Shown: positions 20,932 through 31,038, counted from the stretch's first letter. The stretch is 64,000 bases of DNA from Bartonella taylorii (GCF_023920105.1 NZ_CP083693.1:1629001-1693000), one strand, 5' to 3'. Program-made: numbers and translations. The notes: a model not told the origin generated them from the letters alone.

Positions 20932-21387
20932 TTAAACGCGATCAATTTCAGGAATGCGCAAAACTTGACCAGGATAAATTTTATCAGGTGATTTCAGCAT
21001 TGGCTTATTGGCTTCAAAAATAAGTATGTTTTTATCACCTTGCCCTTTCCCATAGACTTCCTCAGCAATTTTCCAAAGATTATCACCAGATTTCACCTCA
21101 TAAAAGCGAGAAGTTTTTGTAGGTGCAGTATCTGTAATCTTTAACTGGTCAACATCAACAGAAGAGATGCCCTGCGAATTGCCAACAACCAAAAGTGCTT
21201 TTTCAAGAGTTTCCCTATCTGGAACTTCACCACTCAAAATAGCTTTACCGTTTTCAACCTGTATATTTACTTTTTCCGTGTCCAATTGAAAATTATCAAA
21301 TGCAGCCTTAAAATCTTTTTCTTCTGGTTCATGATCGCCAATACCAAGTTTTTCACCAACTGTTTTAATAAAATTAAAAAACCCCAT
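20932..21387 (-). CDS. kbp: BON-LysM domain protein (YgaU/Kbp family)
   Basis: Protein of 151 aa closely resembling E. coli YgaU (Kbp, a cytoplasmic potassium-binding protein). MGFFNFIKTVGEKLG opens the protein, then comes a BON domain (residues about 35-85, VNIQVENGKAILSGEV), then a LysM domain (about 100-150, FYEVKSGDNLWKIAEEVYG...IFEANKPMLKSPDKIYPGQVLRIPE). There is no signal peptide, as in YgaU. The frame is open 17 codons upstream, but GGAGG sits 5 nt before the chosen ATG. Confidence 0.9.
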   Translation of the reverse strand: MGFFNFIKTVGEKLGIGDHEPEEKDFKAAFDNFQLDTEKVNIQVENGKAILSGEVPDRETLEKALLVVGNSQGISSVDVDQLKITDTAPTKTSRFYEVKSGDNLWKIAEEVYGKGQGDKNILIFEANKPMLKSPDKIYPGQVLRIPEIDRV

Positions 21388-21761
21388 TATGGCCTCCTTG
21401 TGTGCAGTGGAAGCAAATTTGTGCGCATATGTTACCACACTCTTTTCTTTGCTCTTAAAACAGATAGGTAGATTTTCTAAACTTCAACAACCAAAAACAA
21501 ACCTGTTCAATTCTGGGACAAAGCCAACAACAAATTTTGATAAAAAAAGCCTTTATGAAAATTTTCTCTCAAGCAAAGGGATCTTAACACGCGCAAAAGC
21601 ATTATAAAATTACAAAGATAAAACAATCTTTTACCGTAAAAATGAAAGGGGTTTTACTCTGCTACAATTTGTATCACATTTGTTTTGCAAAAAAAATGTG
21701 AACTCCCATATAAATAGCGTGAGTAGTTTGCTACCACAGCAATAGAAAGGTCTAAGAAGCC
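21388..21761. other. Divergent intergenic region upstream of batR
   Basis: Holds the promoters of the YgaU-like gene and of batR. The only structure I can point to is the inverted repeat at 21674-21701. Confidence 0.5.
21674..21701. repeat. Inverted repeat upstream of batR
   Basis: TCACATTT and AAATGTGA are perfect complements flanking a 12-nt centre that is itself near-palindromic (TTTTGCAAAA). It lies 60 nt before the batR start, where an operator or leader hairpin would be. Confidence 0.5.
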
Positions 21762-22484
21762 ATGAAAGATACACCAACAATCACGCAAACGATTGTACTT
21801 GTTGATGATGACCGCAATATTTTGACATCTTTATCTTTTGCGCTTGAGACAGAAGGCTATCGGGTTGAAAGCTATACAGATGGAGCATCTGCACTCAAAG
21901 GTTTAACACTCCATCCCCCACACTTAGCTATTTTTGATATTAAAATGCCCCGAATGGATGGGATGGAACTCTTGCGCCGATTGCGGCAAAAGTCTGATAT
22001 TCCAGTTATTTTTCTTACCTCTAAGGATGATGAAATCGATGAACTGTTTGGTCTCAAAATGGGTGCTGACGATTTTATTACCAAACCTTTCTCTCAACGT
22101 CTTCTCATTGAGCGCGTAAAAGCTATTTTGCGCCGTTCTAGTGCGCGTAACCAACCACTTGCAACGGGAGCTTCTCCCACCTCTTCTCTTAAACGCGGAG
22201 ATCTTGTGATGGATCAAGAACGCCACACCTGTACATGGAAAGATAAACCTGTTATCCTGACTGTTACAGAATTTCTGATTCTACAGACCTTAGCGCAAAG
22301 ACCAGGAGTTGTAAAAAGTCGTGATGCTTTGATGGATGCTGCCTATAGTGATCAAGTCTATGTAGATGACCGCACCATCGACAGTCACATTAAACGTCTG
22401 CGAAAGAAGTTTAAACAAGTGGATGATGATTTTGCAATGATTGAAACACTTTATGGTGTAGGCTATCGTTTCCACGAAGTATGA
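21762..22484 (+). CDS. batR: Response regulator BatR (ChvI/BvrR family)
   Basis: OmpR-family transcription factor of 240 aa. The receiver domain (residues 10-125) has the acidic pair in VLVDDDRN, the phospho-acceptor Asp59 in [15 protein letters not shown], and the conserved Lys in DDFITKPFS. The winged-helix output domain (about 145-240) ends [14 protein letters not shown]...YGVGYRF. ChvI in Agrobacterium, BvrR in Brucella and BatR in Bartonella control envelope and host-adaptation genes, including the VirB/D4 type IV system in Bartonella. It is followed 39 nt later by its kinase gene. Confidence 0.95.
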   Translation: MKDTPTITQTIVLVDDDRNILTSLSFALETEGYRVESYTDGASALKGLTLHPPHLAIFDIKMPRMDGMELLRRLRQKSDIPVIFLTSKDDEIDELFGLKMGADDFITKPFSQRLLIERVKAILRRSSARNQPLATGASPTSSLKRGDLVMDQERHTCTWKDKPVILTVTEFLILQTLAQRPGVVKSRDALMDAAYSDQVYVDDRTIDSHIKRLRKKFKQVDDDFAMIETLYGVGYRFHEV

Positions 22485-22523
22485 AGCTTTTTTGTCGCAC
22501 AAGTTTGAACGGCGATCAAATCA

Positions 22524-24308
22524 ATGACAAAAAATACTCAACTGGAAACTCTGCAAAAAACAGCACCAAATGGCATCCCCTCAACACCGTTTTATATGTT
22601 TGCCCGTTTGCATCTTCGGATACAACGTCTTCTCAGACAATTGCTTTTTTCTAGTCTTACACGCCGCATTGTTATATTAAATATTGCTGCCCTTGCCGTT
22701 TTGGTTACAGGCATTTTATACCTTAATCAATTTCGTGATGGGTTAATTGAAGCGAAAATCAAAAGTTTATGCACTCAAGGAAAAATTATCGCTGGAGCCA
22801 TTGCCGCTTCTGCAACGGTAGATACAAATTCAATTCTCATTGATCCCCAAAAACTTTTGGAATTACAAACTGGAGAAAGTGTTACCCCCGCACCTCAATC
22901 AACAGACTCTTGGGACTTTCCCATCAATCCTGAACAAGTTGCCCCTCTTTTACGACGCCTCATCACACCCAAAACGACAAGAGCACGTATCTATGATCGT
23001 GATGCTACTCTCCTTCTTGATTCGCGCGTTCTTTATTCAAGTGGCGAAGTTTTTAGCTATGACTTACCACCACTTAAAACTGAACAAAACACATGGGAAC
23101 GCCTATCTTCATGGTTTTCAAGTACATTTTATGGCAGTGGTATTGCTCTTGATAGAGAACAAGCAAAAAACAGTGCTATTGCTTACCCAGAAGTATACCG
23201 AGCATTAAATGGATCTCTTGCTACTGCTAAAAGACGCAACAGACAAGGTCAATTAATCGTTTCTGTTGCTGTACCTGTTCAACGCTACCGAGCAGTAGTG
23301 GGGGCACTTCTTCTTTCCACCACTGGTTCAGACATTGACAACATTGTAAAGGGTGAAAGACTGGTAATTTTTAAAGTTTTTGCTGTTGTAGGCAGCGTGC
23401 TTTTGGTACTTTCTTTATTTTTAGCTCACACGATTGCGCATCCCTTAAGCAAATTATCTGCCTCTGCAAACCGTGTGCGCAATGGCAATAATAAGCGTGT
23501 AGAAATTCCTGATTTTTCAATGCGTGAAGATGAAATAGGTCATCTTTCTACCTCTATTCGTGATATGACCAATGCCCTTTATATGCGTATTGAAGCCATT
23601 GAACGCTTTGCTGCTGATGTAAGCCACGAATTAAAAAATCCGCTTACCTCATTACGAAGTGCTGTTGAAACACTCCCTCTGGCTAAAAATGAAGAAGCAC
23701 AGGAACAATTGTTTGAAATTATTCAACATGATGTGCGTCGTCTTGATCGTTTGATTACTGACATTTCTGATGCCTCTAGGCTAGATGCAGAGCTTGCTCG
23801 CGAAACCGCACAGATCGTTGATATGACATTGCTCTTGGAAAGCCTTGTTCATGCTGTTCAGGAAGTATATCGTAATACGCAAACCATTGATATAAACCTT
23901 AATATTGTTCCACATCCTCATGGAAAAGCCTATCTTGTGTTGGGACATGAGCTCCGTTTAGGGCAAGTTATTTCCAATCTCATTGAAAACGCACGCTCCT
24001 TCATTCCTCATGATAATGGTAAAATTTGTATAACTATGAAAAGTCATGGTTCAACCCTCGTTTTAATCATTGAAGACAATGGCCCCGGTATTCGTTCAGA
24101 CAATATTGAACGCATTTTTGAACGTTTCTACACTGATCGACCAAACGAAGATACTTTTGGACAAAATTCAGGACTTGGTCTTTCTATTAGTCGGCAAATC
24201 ATAGAAGCCCATAATGGGACAATTACAGCCGAAAATATTATTGACCCCAAACTTGGAAATAATAAAATTGGAGCGCGTTTTATTATTATGCTTCCCTTCG
24301 CTAAATAA
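22524..24308 (+). CDS. batS: Sensor histidine kinase BatS (ChvG/BvrS family)
   Basis: Inner-membrane kinase of 594 aa, partner of BatR. TM1 is about residues 48-68 (IVILNIAALAVLVTGILYL). A large periplasmic sensor region follows (about 70-270), then TM2 at about 280-305 (VFAVVGSVLLVLSLFLAHTIA), then HAMP. The DHp domain has the H-box FAADVSHELKNPLTSLRS with His368. The ATPase domain has N-box NLIENARSF and G1/G2 boxes EDNGPGI and SGLGLSISRQ. Homologues respond to acidity or host-associated pH, and in Bartonella BatRS is active near blood pH. The cluster continues into hprK. Confidence 0.95.
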   Translation: MTKNTQLETLQKTAPNGIPSTPFYMFARLHLRIQRLLRQLLFSSLTRRIVILNIAALAVLVTGILYLNQFRDGLIEAKIKSLCTQGKIIAGAIAASATVDTNSILIDPQKLLELQTGESVTPAPQSTDSWDFPINPEQVAPLLRRLITPKTTRARIYDRDATLLLDSRVLYSSGEVFSYDLPPLKTEQNTWERLSSWFSSTFYGSGIALDREQAKNSAIAYPEVYRALNGSLATAKRRNRQGQLIVSVAVPVQRYRAVVGALLLSTTGSDIDNIVKGERLVIFKVFAVVGSVLLVLSLFLAHTIAHPLSKLSASANRVRNGNNKRVEIPDFSMREDEIGHLSTSIRDMTNALYMRIEAIERFAADVSHELKNPLTSLRSAVETLPLAKNEEAQEQLFEIIQHDVRRLDRLITDISDASRLDAELARETAQIVDMTLLLESLVHAVQEVYRNTQTIDINLNIVPHPHGKAYLVLGHELRLGQVISNLIENARSFIPHDNGKICITMKSHGSTLVLIIEDNGPGIRSDNIERIFERFYTDRPNEDTFGQNSGLGLSISRQIIEAHNGTITAENIIDPKLGNNKIGARFIIMLPFAK

Positions 24309-24331
24309 ATCTTTTATCCAAAGCAAAAAGT

Positions 24332-24796
24332 ATGAAAACAAAAAATGAAATACTGCACGCAAATTGTCTTCAACTTGGAGGAAAGGGGCTGTTGATTATA
24401 GGCCCATCAGGATCAGGAAAATCAACCCTTACTCTTTCTTTGATAGACCGTGCTGAGTGGTCAAAACGTGAAGCAAAACTTATCAGTGATGATTATACAG
24501 TGCTTGGTGTAGAAAATGGAAAACTTCACGGATACACTCCAGAAGGTTTACAGGGCGGTATTGAAATTCGCGGTGTAGGTCTTTATACGATAGAGTTTAA
24601 AAAGCAAACAACTATCGATTGTGTTATTCTGCTTGGTCCTGAATATGAGCGTTTTTCCACAAATCAAACTTTTCAATTTGCAAATCTGCACATTCCTCTT
24701 TTAAAACTCCCTAGCCTTCATGAAGCCGATTGTACAGCCATTTGTCAAGCTATTGAGGCATTCTTTTTTAGAAAAGTATGGCGTAAATCTGTTTGA
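24332..24796 (+). CDS. hprK: HPr kinase/phosphorylase (short alphaproteobacterial form)
   Basis: Serine kinase/phosphorylase acting on HPr (154 aa). It consists only of the C-terminal catalytic half of the Gram-positive enzyme, as is usual in alphaproteobacteria. The P-loop GPSGSGKST has Lys30. The signature region is LQGGIEIRGVGLYTIEF, and the acidic pair after SDDY matches the family. It lies 23 nt after batS and before an EIIA and HPr, so the likely target, Ser55 of HPr, is encoded 0.6 kb away. The order two-component system, hprK, EIIA, HPr is shared with Brucella and Agrobacterium. Confidence 0.93.
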   Translation: MKTKNEILHANCLQLGGKGLLIIGPSGSGKSTLTLSLIDRAEWSKREAKLISDDYTVLGVENGKLHGYTPEGLQGGIEIRGVGLYTIEFKKQTTIDCVILLGPEYERFSTNQTFQFANLHIPLLKLPSLHEADCTAICQAIEAFFFRKVWRKSV

Positions 24797-24929
24797 TTTT
24801 TTTCTAAAAATAAAAAAATCATCATTTTTGCCTTTTTTTTGCAAATTTTTCTTGGCAGCAGAACAAAGCCTTGTAAAATGTCCTTCCCACCAATATGGTC
24901 GGGTATTTAGTTAACAGGAGTTTGTGTAA

Positions 24930-25319
24930 ATGATTGGACTCGTGCTTGTAACGCACGGTGAGCTGGCTGTTGAATTTCTACATGCTGTAGAACATGTTGT
25001 TGGAACACAAGAAAAATTTGCAACAATATGCGTCTATCCTGATGATGACATAGATCAGCGCCGAGGTGATATCGTAGCCGCAGTTTCCTCTACAGATGCA
25101 AACCATGGTGTAATCATATTAACAGACGTGTTCGGTGGAACACCCTCAAATATGGCTATTCCTGCTATTGAAAAAGGACGCGTTGAAATGATTGCGGGTG
25201 TTAATCTTCCCATGCTCATTAAACTGATCTCTATTCGCAAATGTCCTGATATTTCATTATCAGAAGCTTTAAGAATAGCGCAAGAAGCAGGGCGTAAATA
25301 TATCAATGTACCAGTATGA
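24930..25319 (+). CDS. PTS EIIA component (mannose/fructose-family IIA, regulatory)
   Basis: Mannose-family EIIA domain (129 aa). The phosphorylated His9 is in LVLVTHGELAVEF, and the family loop is ILTDVFGGTPSNMA. No membrane EIIB/EIIC components are nearby, so it is more likely a regulatory phosphocarrier than part of sugar uptake. AGGAG precedes the ATG at 9 nt. It follows hprK and precedes HPr on the same strand. Confidence 0.92.
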   Translation: MIGLVLVTHGELAVEFLHAVEHVVGTQEKFATICVYPDDDIDQRRGDIVAAVSSTDANHGVIILTDVFGGTPSNMAIPAIEKGRVEMIAGVNLPMLIKLISIRKCPDISLSEALRIAQEAGRKYINVPV

Positions 25320-25346
25320 TTGTTATAAGCGGATAATGAAAAACTG

Positions 25347-25643
25347 ATGCTTTCTAAAGATACTCTCCCATGTATAATAAGTCGTCATTTCAATATCTGC
25401 AATAAACGTGGATTGCACGCGCGTGCTTCCGCAAAATTTGTACAAACTGTTGACAATTTTAACGCCATTGTTGAAGTTGAAAAAGATGGAAAAATTGTTG
25501 GCGGTTCATCCATTATGGGGCTTATGATGTTAGCAGCCTCTCCCGGTTGTAACCTTACTATCCGTGTATCAGGACCAGAAGCAACTGACGCTCTCGATGC
25601 TCTTGAAAAACTTATCAACAATAAATTTGGAGAAGAAAACTAA
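25347..25643 (+). CDS. ptsH: Phosphocarrier protein HPr
   Basis: HPr-type phosphocarrier (98 aa). His24 in NKRGLHARASAKFV is the site phosphorylated by enzyme I. Ser55 in GGSSIMGLMML is the HprK site. The first 15 residues extend beyond the usual start, and the ribosome site for the ATG at 25347 is weak, so the true start may be internal. Enzyme I is not in the window. In relatives the next gene is ahcY; here a terminator follows and ahcY is about 35 kb away. Confidence 0.92.
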   Translation: MLSKDTLPCIISRHFNICNKRGLHARASAKFVQTVDNFNAIVEVEKDGKIVGGSSIMGLMMLAASPGCNLTIRVSGPEATDALDALEKLINNKFGEEN

Positions 25644-26275
25644 AGCTTTTCACAAAAAAGTATGATGATTATTCTTAAAATAAGGAGAAATTTCTCCAAT
25701 CATTGTATTGATTGGCTTCTCTATTTTTCCCTTAAAAATATCTGCGTTCATATCCATTATAGATTAGCTGTATAGTTATCATAAGCATAATCCGTATTTT
25801 GCACAATATTTGTGTTCACAATCTTTCCTAAAAATTTGACAAATTTGAATATTTACCGTGTATTATGGTTGTGACTACAATCTAACACATATGCTTGAAT
25901 ATTTACAGAAAAGAGAAACATTCACTTTTTGCTGGATATGCCGGCTTTTAAGCTGCTTTAGACAAATATAAAGATAATAACATAAATCAGAAGTTTATAA
26001 ACTTTCCTTATCTTAGATTGTATTTGTGGTGTTTATCATGAAAGCGCAAGCAATTCTCCACTGTACATTTTTGTAATAAAACGCATGCAAATATGGCTTT
26101 TGTTGGCATCATAACCACTCTTTTAAGATTCATAAGCTTTACGCAATTTAATTATTGTAGACATTTTTTAGACATTATTTTTCTACATCATCGCCTTATA
26201 ATTAGCAGTATGCGCTTTACGCTCATTGTTTGCCATTGCGCTTGCGGTGGCATTTGTTCACTGTAAGGAGATACC
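25644..26275. other. Intergenic region after ptsH
   Basis: Contains the ptsH terminator, then a promoter-like pair (TTGACA at 25836-25841, TATTAT at 25861-25866, 19-nt spacer) more than 400 nt ahead of thpR. No open frame lies between. The region could hold a long thpR leader or a small RNA. Confidence 0.5.
25686..25728 (+). terminator. Rho-independent terminator of the batRS-PTS cluster
   Basis: CCAATCA and TGATTGG form a 7-bp stem with a 6-nt loop (25696-25715). Outer arms GAGAA/TTCTC can extend it, and CTATTTTT follows. It lies 50 nt after the ptsH stop and so closes the cluster before the place where ahcY would be expected. Confidence 0.65.
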
Positions 26276-26815
26276 ATGGACCGTTTGTTTAGTGCTCTTC
26301 AGATTCCTCAACAAACAACAGAAGCACTCGTATCACTGCAAAATGGCTTGCCGAACGCGCAGTGGATAAACCCGCAGAACTTTCACATCACTTTGTCTTT
26401 TTTTGGTGAAATTGAAAGTTCTCTAGCAGATGAAATTATGCGTGCTTTTGACAAAATAAAACTCCCACCTTTTATGCTACAAACAAGAGGTTTTGAGGTT
26501 TTTGGTTCAGAAAATGCACCGCATTCCCTTGTTGTTCGTATTGAGCTTTGTGAAACTCTTAGCCTTTTACATGAAAAGATGCAATGTATTCGGAGCAGCG
26601 TGCACTTAACGCCTGACGAGAAACCATTTACTCCGCATATTACTATTGCAAGATTGCTCGACATTAAACCTGATGATCTTCCTTCTTATCTGTCTTCTCG
26701 AGGTGATTTTTTGTTTCCTCCTTTTAAGGTTGATCATTTTGTTTTATTTTTGTCGCCATCTCCTTCAAGCGATGCTCCATACATTGTAAAAAGAAGCTGG
26801 GCACTCCAAGAATAA
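26276..26815 (+). CDS. thpR: RNA 2',3'-cyclic phosphodiesterase (2H family)
   Basis: 2H phosphoesterase of 179 aa that hydrolyses 2',3'-cyclic phosphate RNA ends. Both catalytic HxTx motifs are present: HITL with His37, and HITI with His121. TAAGGAG precedes the ATG. It is a single gene converging with grpE, with a hairpin between them. Confidence 0.93.
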   Translation: MDRLFSALQIPQQTTEALVSLQNGLPNAQWINPQNFHITLSFFGEIESSLADEIMRAFDKIKLPPFMLQTRGFEVFGSENAPHSLVVRIELCETLSLLHEKMQCIRSSVHLTPDEKPFTPHITIARLLDIKPDDLPSYLSSRGDFLFPPFKVDHFVLFLSPSPSSDAPYIVKRSWALQE

Positions 26816-26837
26816 AAGGATGTTTTTAACATCCTTT
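26815..26837. terminator. Hairpin between convergent thpR and grpE
   Basis: AAAGGATGTT and AACATCCTTT form a perfect 10-bp stem with a 3-nt loop, starting at the thpR stop. T-runs are poor on both sides, so termination is plausible but not certain. Confidence 0.5.
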
Positions 26838-26924
26838 AGAACTCTCTTTGATAGAATGTCTCACCAATGTAGCACTTGCGCATAATACTACATCTTTGCA
26901 CTGTGGGTGCATTTTTGAGGCATT

Positions 26925-27587
26925 TTAAGCTGAATCAGACTTAGCAGAAACTTCTTTTGCTCCTCCTTTGGCTACACCCACTATAGCTGGACGCAGAACA
27001 CGTTCACCGATAATGTAACCTGCCTGAACAACTTGTTGAACAGTGTTATCTGGAACATCAGAGTTAGGAATCTCAAACATCGCTTGATGAAAGTGAGGAT
27101 CAAATTTTTGCCCTTCTGGATGAATTTTCTGCACTCCGTGACGTTCTAACGCTGCTATCATTGCACGCTCAGTCATTTCAACGCCCTCCGCTAATGTTTT
27201 CAAACCAGCATCATTCTCCTTTGCACCTTCTGGAATAGCCTCTAAAGCACGATTGAGGTTATCAGAAACAGACAACATGTCACGTGCAAAATTAGCAATT
27301 GAGTAAGCCTTTGCATCCGCCATATCACGCGCAGTACGACGACGAAGGTTTTCCATATCTGCAGCAAGACGTAAAAGCTGATCCTTTAGATCTTTATTTT
27401 CGTTCTGCAAAGCAGTCAAAGGATCTATAAACTCATTTTCTTCCTCTGCAACCTCTGCACGAGCCTCTGCTTCACGAGTTTTCAAAAACTCATCCGCTGC
27501 TTGTTTAAGTGCATCACGATCAGCTGGATTTTTTAAATCGCGGTTTTCAAATGAAGCATCAGTAAATTTGTTTTTTTCTTCAGACAT
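26925..27587 (-). CDS. grpE: Nucleotide exchange factor GrpE
   Basis: Exchange factor for DnaK (220 aa). A long charged N-terminal coiled coil (residues 1-110) is followed by [24 protein letters not shown]. The beta domain carries the family signature [14 protein letters not shown]...[23 protein letters not shown]. It lies downstream of hrcA on the same strand but has its own RpoH-like promoter in the gap. Confidence 0.96.
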   Translation of the reverse strand: MSEEKNKFTDASFENRDLKNPADRDALKQAADEFLKTREAEARAEVAEEENEFIDPLTALQNENKDLKDQLLRLAADMENLRRRTARDMADAKAYSIANFARDMLSVSDNLNRALEAIPEGAKENDAGLKTLAEGVEMTERAMIAALERHGVQKIHPEGQKFDPHFHQAMFEIPNSDVPDNTVQQVVQAGYIIGERVLRPAIVGVAKGGAKEVSAKSDSA

Positions 27588-27620
27588 AAAAATTCCATTC
27601 CTTCATAAGATTTGTTATTC

Positions 27621-27655
27621 TCGATATCGAAATTTTGCAGACAAAAATCAAGGGG
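27621..27655 (-). promoter_or_regulatory. Putative RpoH promoter of grpE
   Basis: On the minus strand CCCCTTGAT is followed after 17 nt by CGATATCGAG. The -35 fits the heat-shock sigma consensus well; the -10 is weaker. The predicted leader is about 30 nt. Confidence 0.4.
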
Positions 27656-27710
27656 TATTACGTATCTTATTACAATGAGCATTTATAATACAAATGTTCA
27701 TCTAAACGTT

Positions 27711-28781
27711 TTAACGCAACAGTTGTGATACAAGTTGAGCCGTATAATCAACCATAGGCACAATCCTTGCATAATTAAGCCGTGTGGGTCCAATAACTCC
27801 TAAAGCACCAATAACTCTTTGTTTTGAATCACGATAAGGTGCCACCACTAAAGAAGAACCAGAAAGCGAAAACAATTTATTTTCTGAACCAATAAAAATA
27901 CGAACTCCCGAACCTTCATCCGTTAAATCAAGAAGCTGCGCCATACTTTCACGCGTTTCAAGGTCATCAAACAGATGTCGTAACCGCTCCAAATCTTCTT
28001 CTGCTTTCACATCTTCAAGCAAATTACTGCGCCCACGAACAATAAGGTGTACTTTATGATCAGCACCTTCTCCTCCCCAAAGAGCTAGCCCCGTTTCAAC
28101 AAGATGATGAGACAAATGATCAAGCGCAGCGCGCGTTTCTGAGCATAAACGTGCAATTTCTTCTTTAGCTTCACTCAATGTACGCCCCTGAATATGGGCA
28201 TTGAGAAAATTTGTTGCCTCTGTCAATTGTGCATGGGTAACACCTTCCGGTAAATGAACAACACGATTTTCAACCTCCCCTTGTTGCGTTACTAAAACTG
28301 CAAGAGCCTGTGCCCCATCAAGACGCACAAATTCAATATGCTTCAAGGTCCCTTCATGTTTCGTTGCTAAAACAAGCCCCGCTCCACGTGAAAGATCTGA
28401 AAGAACCCGACTCGCTTGAATGAGAAAATGTTCAACAGATTGTGCATGACCAGCCTCCTTGACTTGCGCTTCAATACTTTCACGCTCCTCGTTTGGCAAA
28501 TCACCCGCTTCCATAAATGCATCAACAAAAAATCTTAATCCTGATTGTGTTGGCATTCGCCCCGCAGATACGTGCGGTGCATAAATCAAACCAAGATGTT
28601 CGAGATCACTCATCACATTGCGAATCGTAGCAGGCGATAATGTCTGTTGCAAAAGCCGCGAAAGATTGCGTGATCCTACAGGTTCACCATCATTAAGATA
28701 AGCTTCAACAATATGACGAAAGATATCACGCGAACGCTCATCAAGATATTTTAGTTCTTCACCAATAGGTTTGTGCTTCAT
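27711..28781 (-). CDS. hrcA: Heat-inducible transcription repressor HrcA
   Basis: Repressor that binds CIRCE operators of heat-shock genes (356 aa). The N-terminal winged helix (residues 1-90) includes [18 protein letters not shown] and [18 protein letters not shown]. The HrcA-specific GAF-like domain follows and ends [24 protein letters not shown]. No CIRCE sequence is visible anywhere in the window, so its targets (typically groESL) must lie elsewhere. In relatives rph lies upstream; here there is only a 0.3-kb spacer before rdgB. Confidence 0.96.
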   Translation of the reverse strand: MKHKPIGEELKYLDERSRDIFRHIVEAYLNDGEPVGSRNLSRLLQQTLSPATIRNVMSDLEHLGLIYAPHVSAGRMPTQSGLRFFVDAFMEAGDLPNEERESIEAQVKEAGHAQSVEHFLIQASRVLSDLSRGAGLVLATKHEGTLKHIEFVRLDGAQALAVLVTQQGEVENRVVHLPEGVTHAQLTEATNFLNAHIQGRTLSEAKEEIARLCSETRAALDHLSHHLVETGLALWGGEGADHKVHLIVRGRSNLLEDVKAEEDLERLRHLFDDLETRESMAQLLDLTDEGSGVRIFIGSENKLFSLSGSSLVVAPYRDSKQRVIGALGVIGPTRLNYARIVPMVDYTAQLVSQLLR

Positions 28782-28815
28782 TACAATTAATTCACTACTC
28801 TAAAAATACTTCCTT

Positions 28816-28845
28816 CTTATATAAGTTTTGCCAAGGTTTGGTCAA
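28816..28845 (-). promoter_or_regulatory. Putative RpoH promoter of hrcA
   Basis: On the minus strand TTGACC is followed after 14 nt by CTTATATAAG, an exact match to CYTATNTNNG. TATATA also fits a sigma-70 -10, so both holoenzymes might use it. The leader would be about 30 nt. Confidence 0.6.
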
Positions 28846-29095
28846 ATAATCTAAAGTAGTGCAAAGGCACGCTATATATTTATCATAAAAAATGCTATTA
28901 TTAAAGAAGTAGAGCCTTTATGGCTTTCCAATTATTATCCTTATCAAATACAAAAGATTTCATTTAAATGGAATAGTAATAAACATGCGAAAAGATCGGG
29001 TCTTGTAAAATCTTCTAAGATCCCTATCATGCGGTCACTTAAGCTAGTTTTCAGCATAAAAATAGCATCCCCCTTTCGTTTCTGGAGAAATGTAT
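28846..29095. other. Divergent spacer between hrcA and rdgB
   Basis: No frame of useful length. The rph gene expected here from related genomes is absent, and I see no residue of its motifs. Confidence 0.45.
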
Positions 29096-29743
29096 ATGAG
29101 AAGAATAGCAACAAAAAAACTCGTCATTGCCACACATAACACTGGAAAATTGCATGAAATTACCACATTGGTCGCTCCTTTTGGTTTAACGATACAATCA
29201 GCAAAAGAGCTCGGATTACCGGAACCAAAAGAAACGGGAACAACATTTGAAGAAAATGCCTACATTAAAGCTTTTGCAGCAGCAAAAAATACAGGACTTC
29301 CGGCTCTTTCTGATGATTCTGGCATGGAAGTGGATGCATTGGGTGGTGCACCGGGTGTTTATACAGCTGATCTCGCTCTTCAACCCGATGGCACACGTAA
29401 CTTTTCAAAAGCTATGCAAAAAGTAGAAGACGAACTCCAAAAAATTGGAGCACATGAAAAAAGCCAACGGAAAGGTCGATTTATATCAGTCATCTGTATT
29501 GCATGGCCCGATGCTCATGCAGACTATTTCCGTGGGTGCGTTGAAGGTACTTTCATTTGGCCACCACGTGGAGACAAAGGTTTTGGCTTTGATCCTATTT
29601 TTTTACCAGATGGATATGAAAATACCTTTGGTGAAATGTCAACAGAGCAAAAACATGGCTGGAAGCTCAATGATAAAACACCCCTCTCGCATCGTGCGCG
29701 TGCTTTCAAGCTTTTAGCAGAAAACCTTTTAACGCTCTCATGA
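29096..29743 (+). CDS. rdgB: dITP/XTP pyrophosphatase (RdgB/HAM1 family)
   Basis: House-cleaning enzyme hydrolysing dITP, ITP and XTP (215 aa). Family motifs are [15 protein letters not shown] at the start, [33 protein letters not shown] and [12 protein letters not shown], ending [14 protein letters not shown]. The ATG six nt earlier lies too close to GGAG; the one used has 8-nt spacing. Its stop overlaps the hemW start by four bases (ATGA), so the two are translationally coupled. Confidence 0.95.
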   Translation: MRRIATKKLVIATHNTGKLHEITTLVAPFGLTIQSAKELGLPEPKETGTTFEENAYIKAFAAAKNTGLPALSDDSGMEVDALGGAPGVYTADLALQPDGTRNFSKAMQKVEDELQKIGAHEKSQRKGRFISVICIAWPDAHADYFRGCVEGTFIWPPRGDKGFGFDPIFLPDGYENTFGEMSTEQKHGWKLNDKTPLSHRARAFKLLAENLLTLS

Positions 29744-30939
29744 ATGAAGCTTTTGGCATTTATATTCATTGGCCTTTTTGCGCTACTAAATGTCCTTATT
29801 GTGACTTTAATTCACACGTTCGTGCCCGTGGCGTTGATCAACCACGCTTTGTAACCGCTTTTGAACGAGAAATAGAAACGCAATATCATAAAATAGGTCC
29901 ACGTCATATTACAAGTATCTTTATTGGTGGGGGTACACCCTCTCTTATGACCCCTCAAACTGTTGATGCTTTATTGCAAGCACTTGCAAAAAAGTGGACG
30001 GTCGATGATAAAGTTGAAATCACACTGGAAGCCAACCCATCAAGTGTAGAAGCAGCACGCTTTCGCGGATACAGAGCGGCAGGAGTTAACCGCTTATCCT
30101 TGGGTGTACAAGCACTCAATGACAAGGCACTACGACAACTTGGCCGTCTCCATGATGTAAAACAGGCTCTTCACGCTATTGCTTTGGCCCGGAAAATCTT
30201 TCCACGTTTATCCTTTGATCTCATTTATGCCCGCCCCGAGCAAACACTCGAGCAATGGAAAGATGAACTTTTTCAAGCCATTGACTTGGCAGCAGATCAT
30301 CTTTCTCTTTACCAACTGACTATCGAAGAAGGAACAGCTTTTAAACGGCTTCATGCCGCAGGAAGGCTTATCCTCCCCGCTTCAGAACTCGCAGCAGACC
30401 TGTATCATCTTACCCAAGAAATAACTACTACACATGGACTTCCAGCCTATGAAATCTCAAATCACGCAATCCCCGGTGCTGAATCAGCACACAATCTTCT
30501 CTATTGGCGTTATCATGAATATGCAGGCTTTGGACCTGGAGCTCATGGTCGCTTTATTGAGCACACACCAAATCACTCCTCTACCTCTTCAAAAGCACTT
30601 TCCTTTCCCATTGAAAGTCATGAACGTTATGTCACAATAAATGAAAAATATCCTGAACATTGGCTTGATCTAGTAGAAACTACGGGGCATGGCTGTGTTG
30701 AAACAGAACACTTGACCAAAGAGCAACAAGCGAATGAAATGCTCCTCATGGGCTTGCGTCTTTGCGAAGGTTTGAATCTTACTCGTTATGAAATCTTAAA
30801 CCCCAAGGGTTTATCAATAGAAAGGCTTATCGATTTACAACAACAAGGGCTAGTAGAAATGCTAGGAAATCGGCGCTTAAAAGCGACAAACAAAGGACGC
30901 ATCCTTCTTGACTACATTATCAACCAATTGGCAAACTAA
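29740..30939 (+). CDS. hemW: Radical SAM heme chaperone HemW
   Basis: HemN-like radical SAM protein of 399 aa. The 4Fe-4S site is [15 protein letters not shown] (C-x3-C-x2-C), and the SAM-binding GGGTPS follows. [18 protein letters not shown] and the C-terminal HemN domain (with [20 protein letters not shown]) place it in HemW rather than coproporphyrinogen oxidase, which carries an additional N-terminal region. It overlaps rdgB by four bases, the usual alphaproteobacterial pair. Confidence 0.94.
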   Translation: MNEAFGIYIHWPFCATKCPYCDFNSHVRARGVDQPRFVTAFEREIETQYHKIGPRHITSIFIGGGTPSLMTPQTVDALLQALAKKWTVDDKVEITLEANPSSVEAARFRGYRAAGVNRLSLGVQALNDKALRQLGRLHDVKQALHAIALARKIFPRLSFDLIYARPEQTLEQWKDELFQAIDLAADHLSLYQLTIEEGTAFKRLHAAGRLILPASELAADLYHLTQEITTTHGLPAYEISNHAIPGAESAHNLLYWRYHEYAGFGPGAHGRFIEHTPNHSSTSSKALSFPIESHERYVTINEKYPEHWLDLVETTGHGCVETEHLTKEQQANEMLLMGLRLCEGLNLTRYEILNPKGLSIERLIDLQQQGLVEMLGNRRLKATNKGRILLDYIINQLAN

Positions 30940-31038
30940 AATCTTTATGATTCTAAGCTGCCTTCCCATCAATTACTATATAACATTCACGGTTTTTAAT
31001 TTGTGGTAAAAATGTTAAAAAAAACAATCGCTTCTTTT

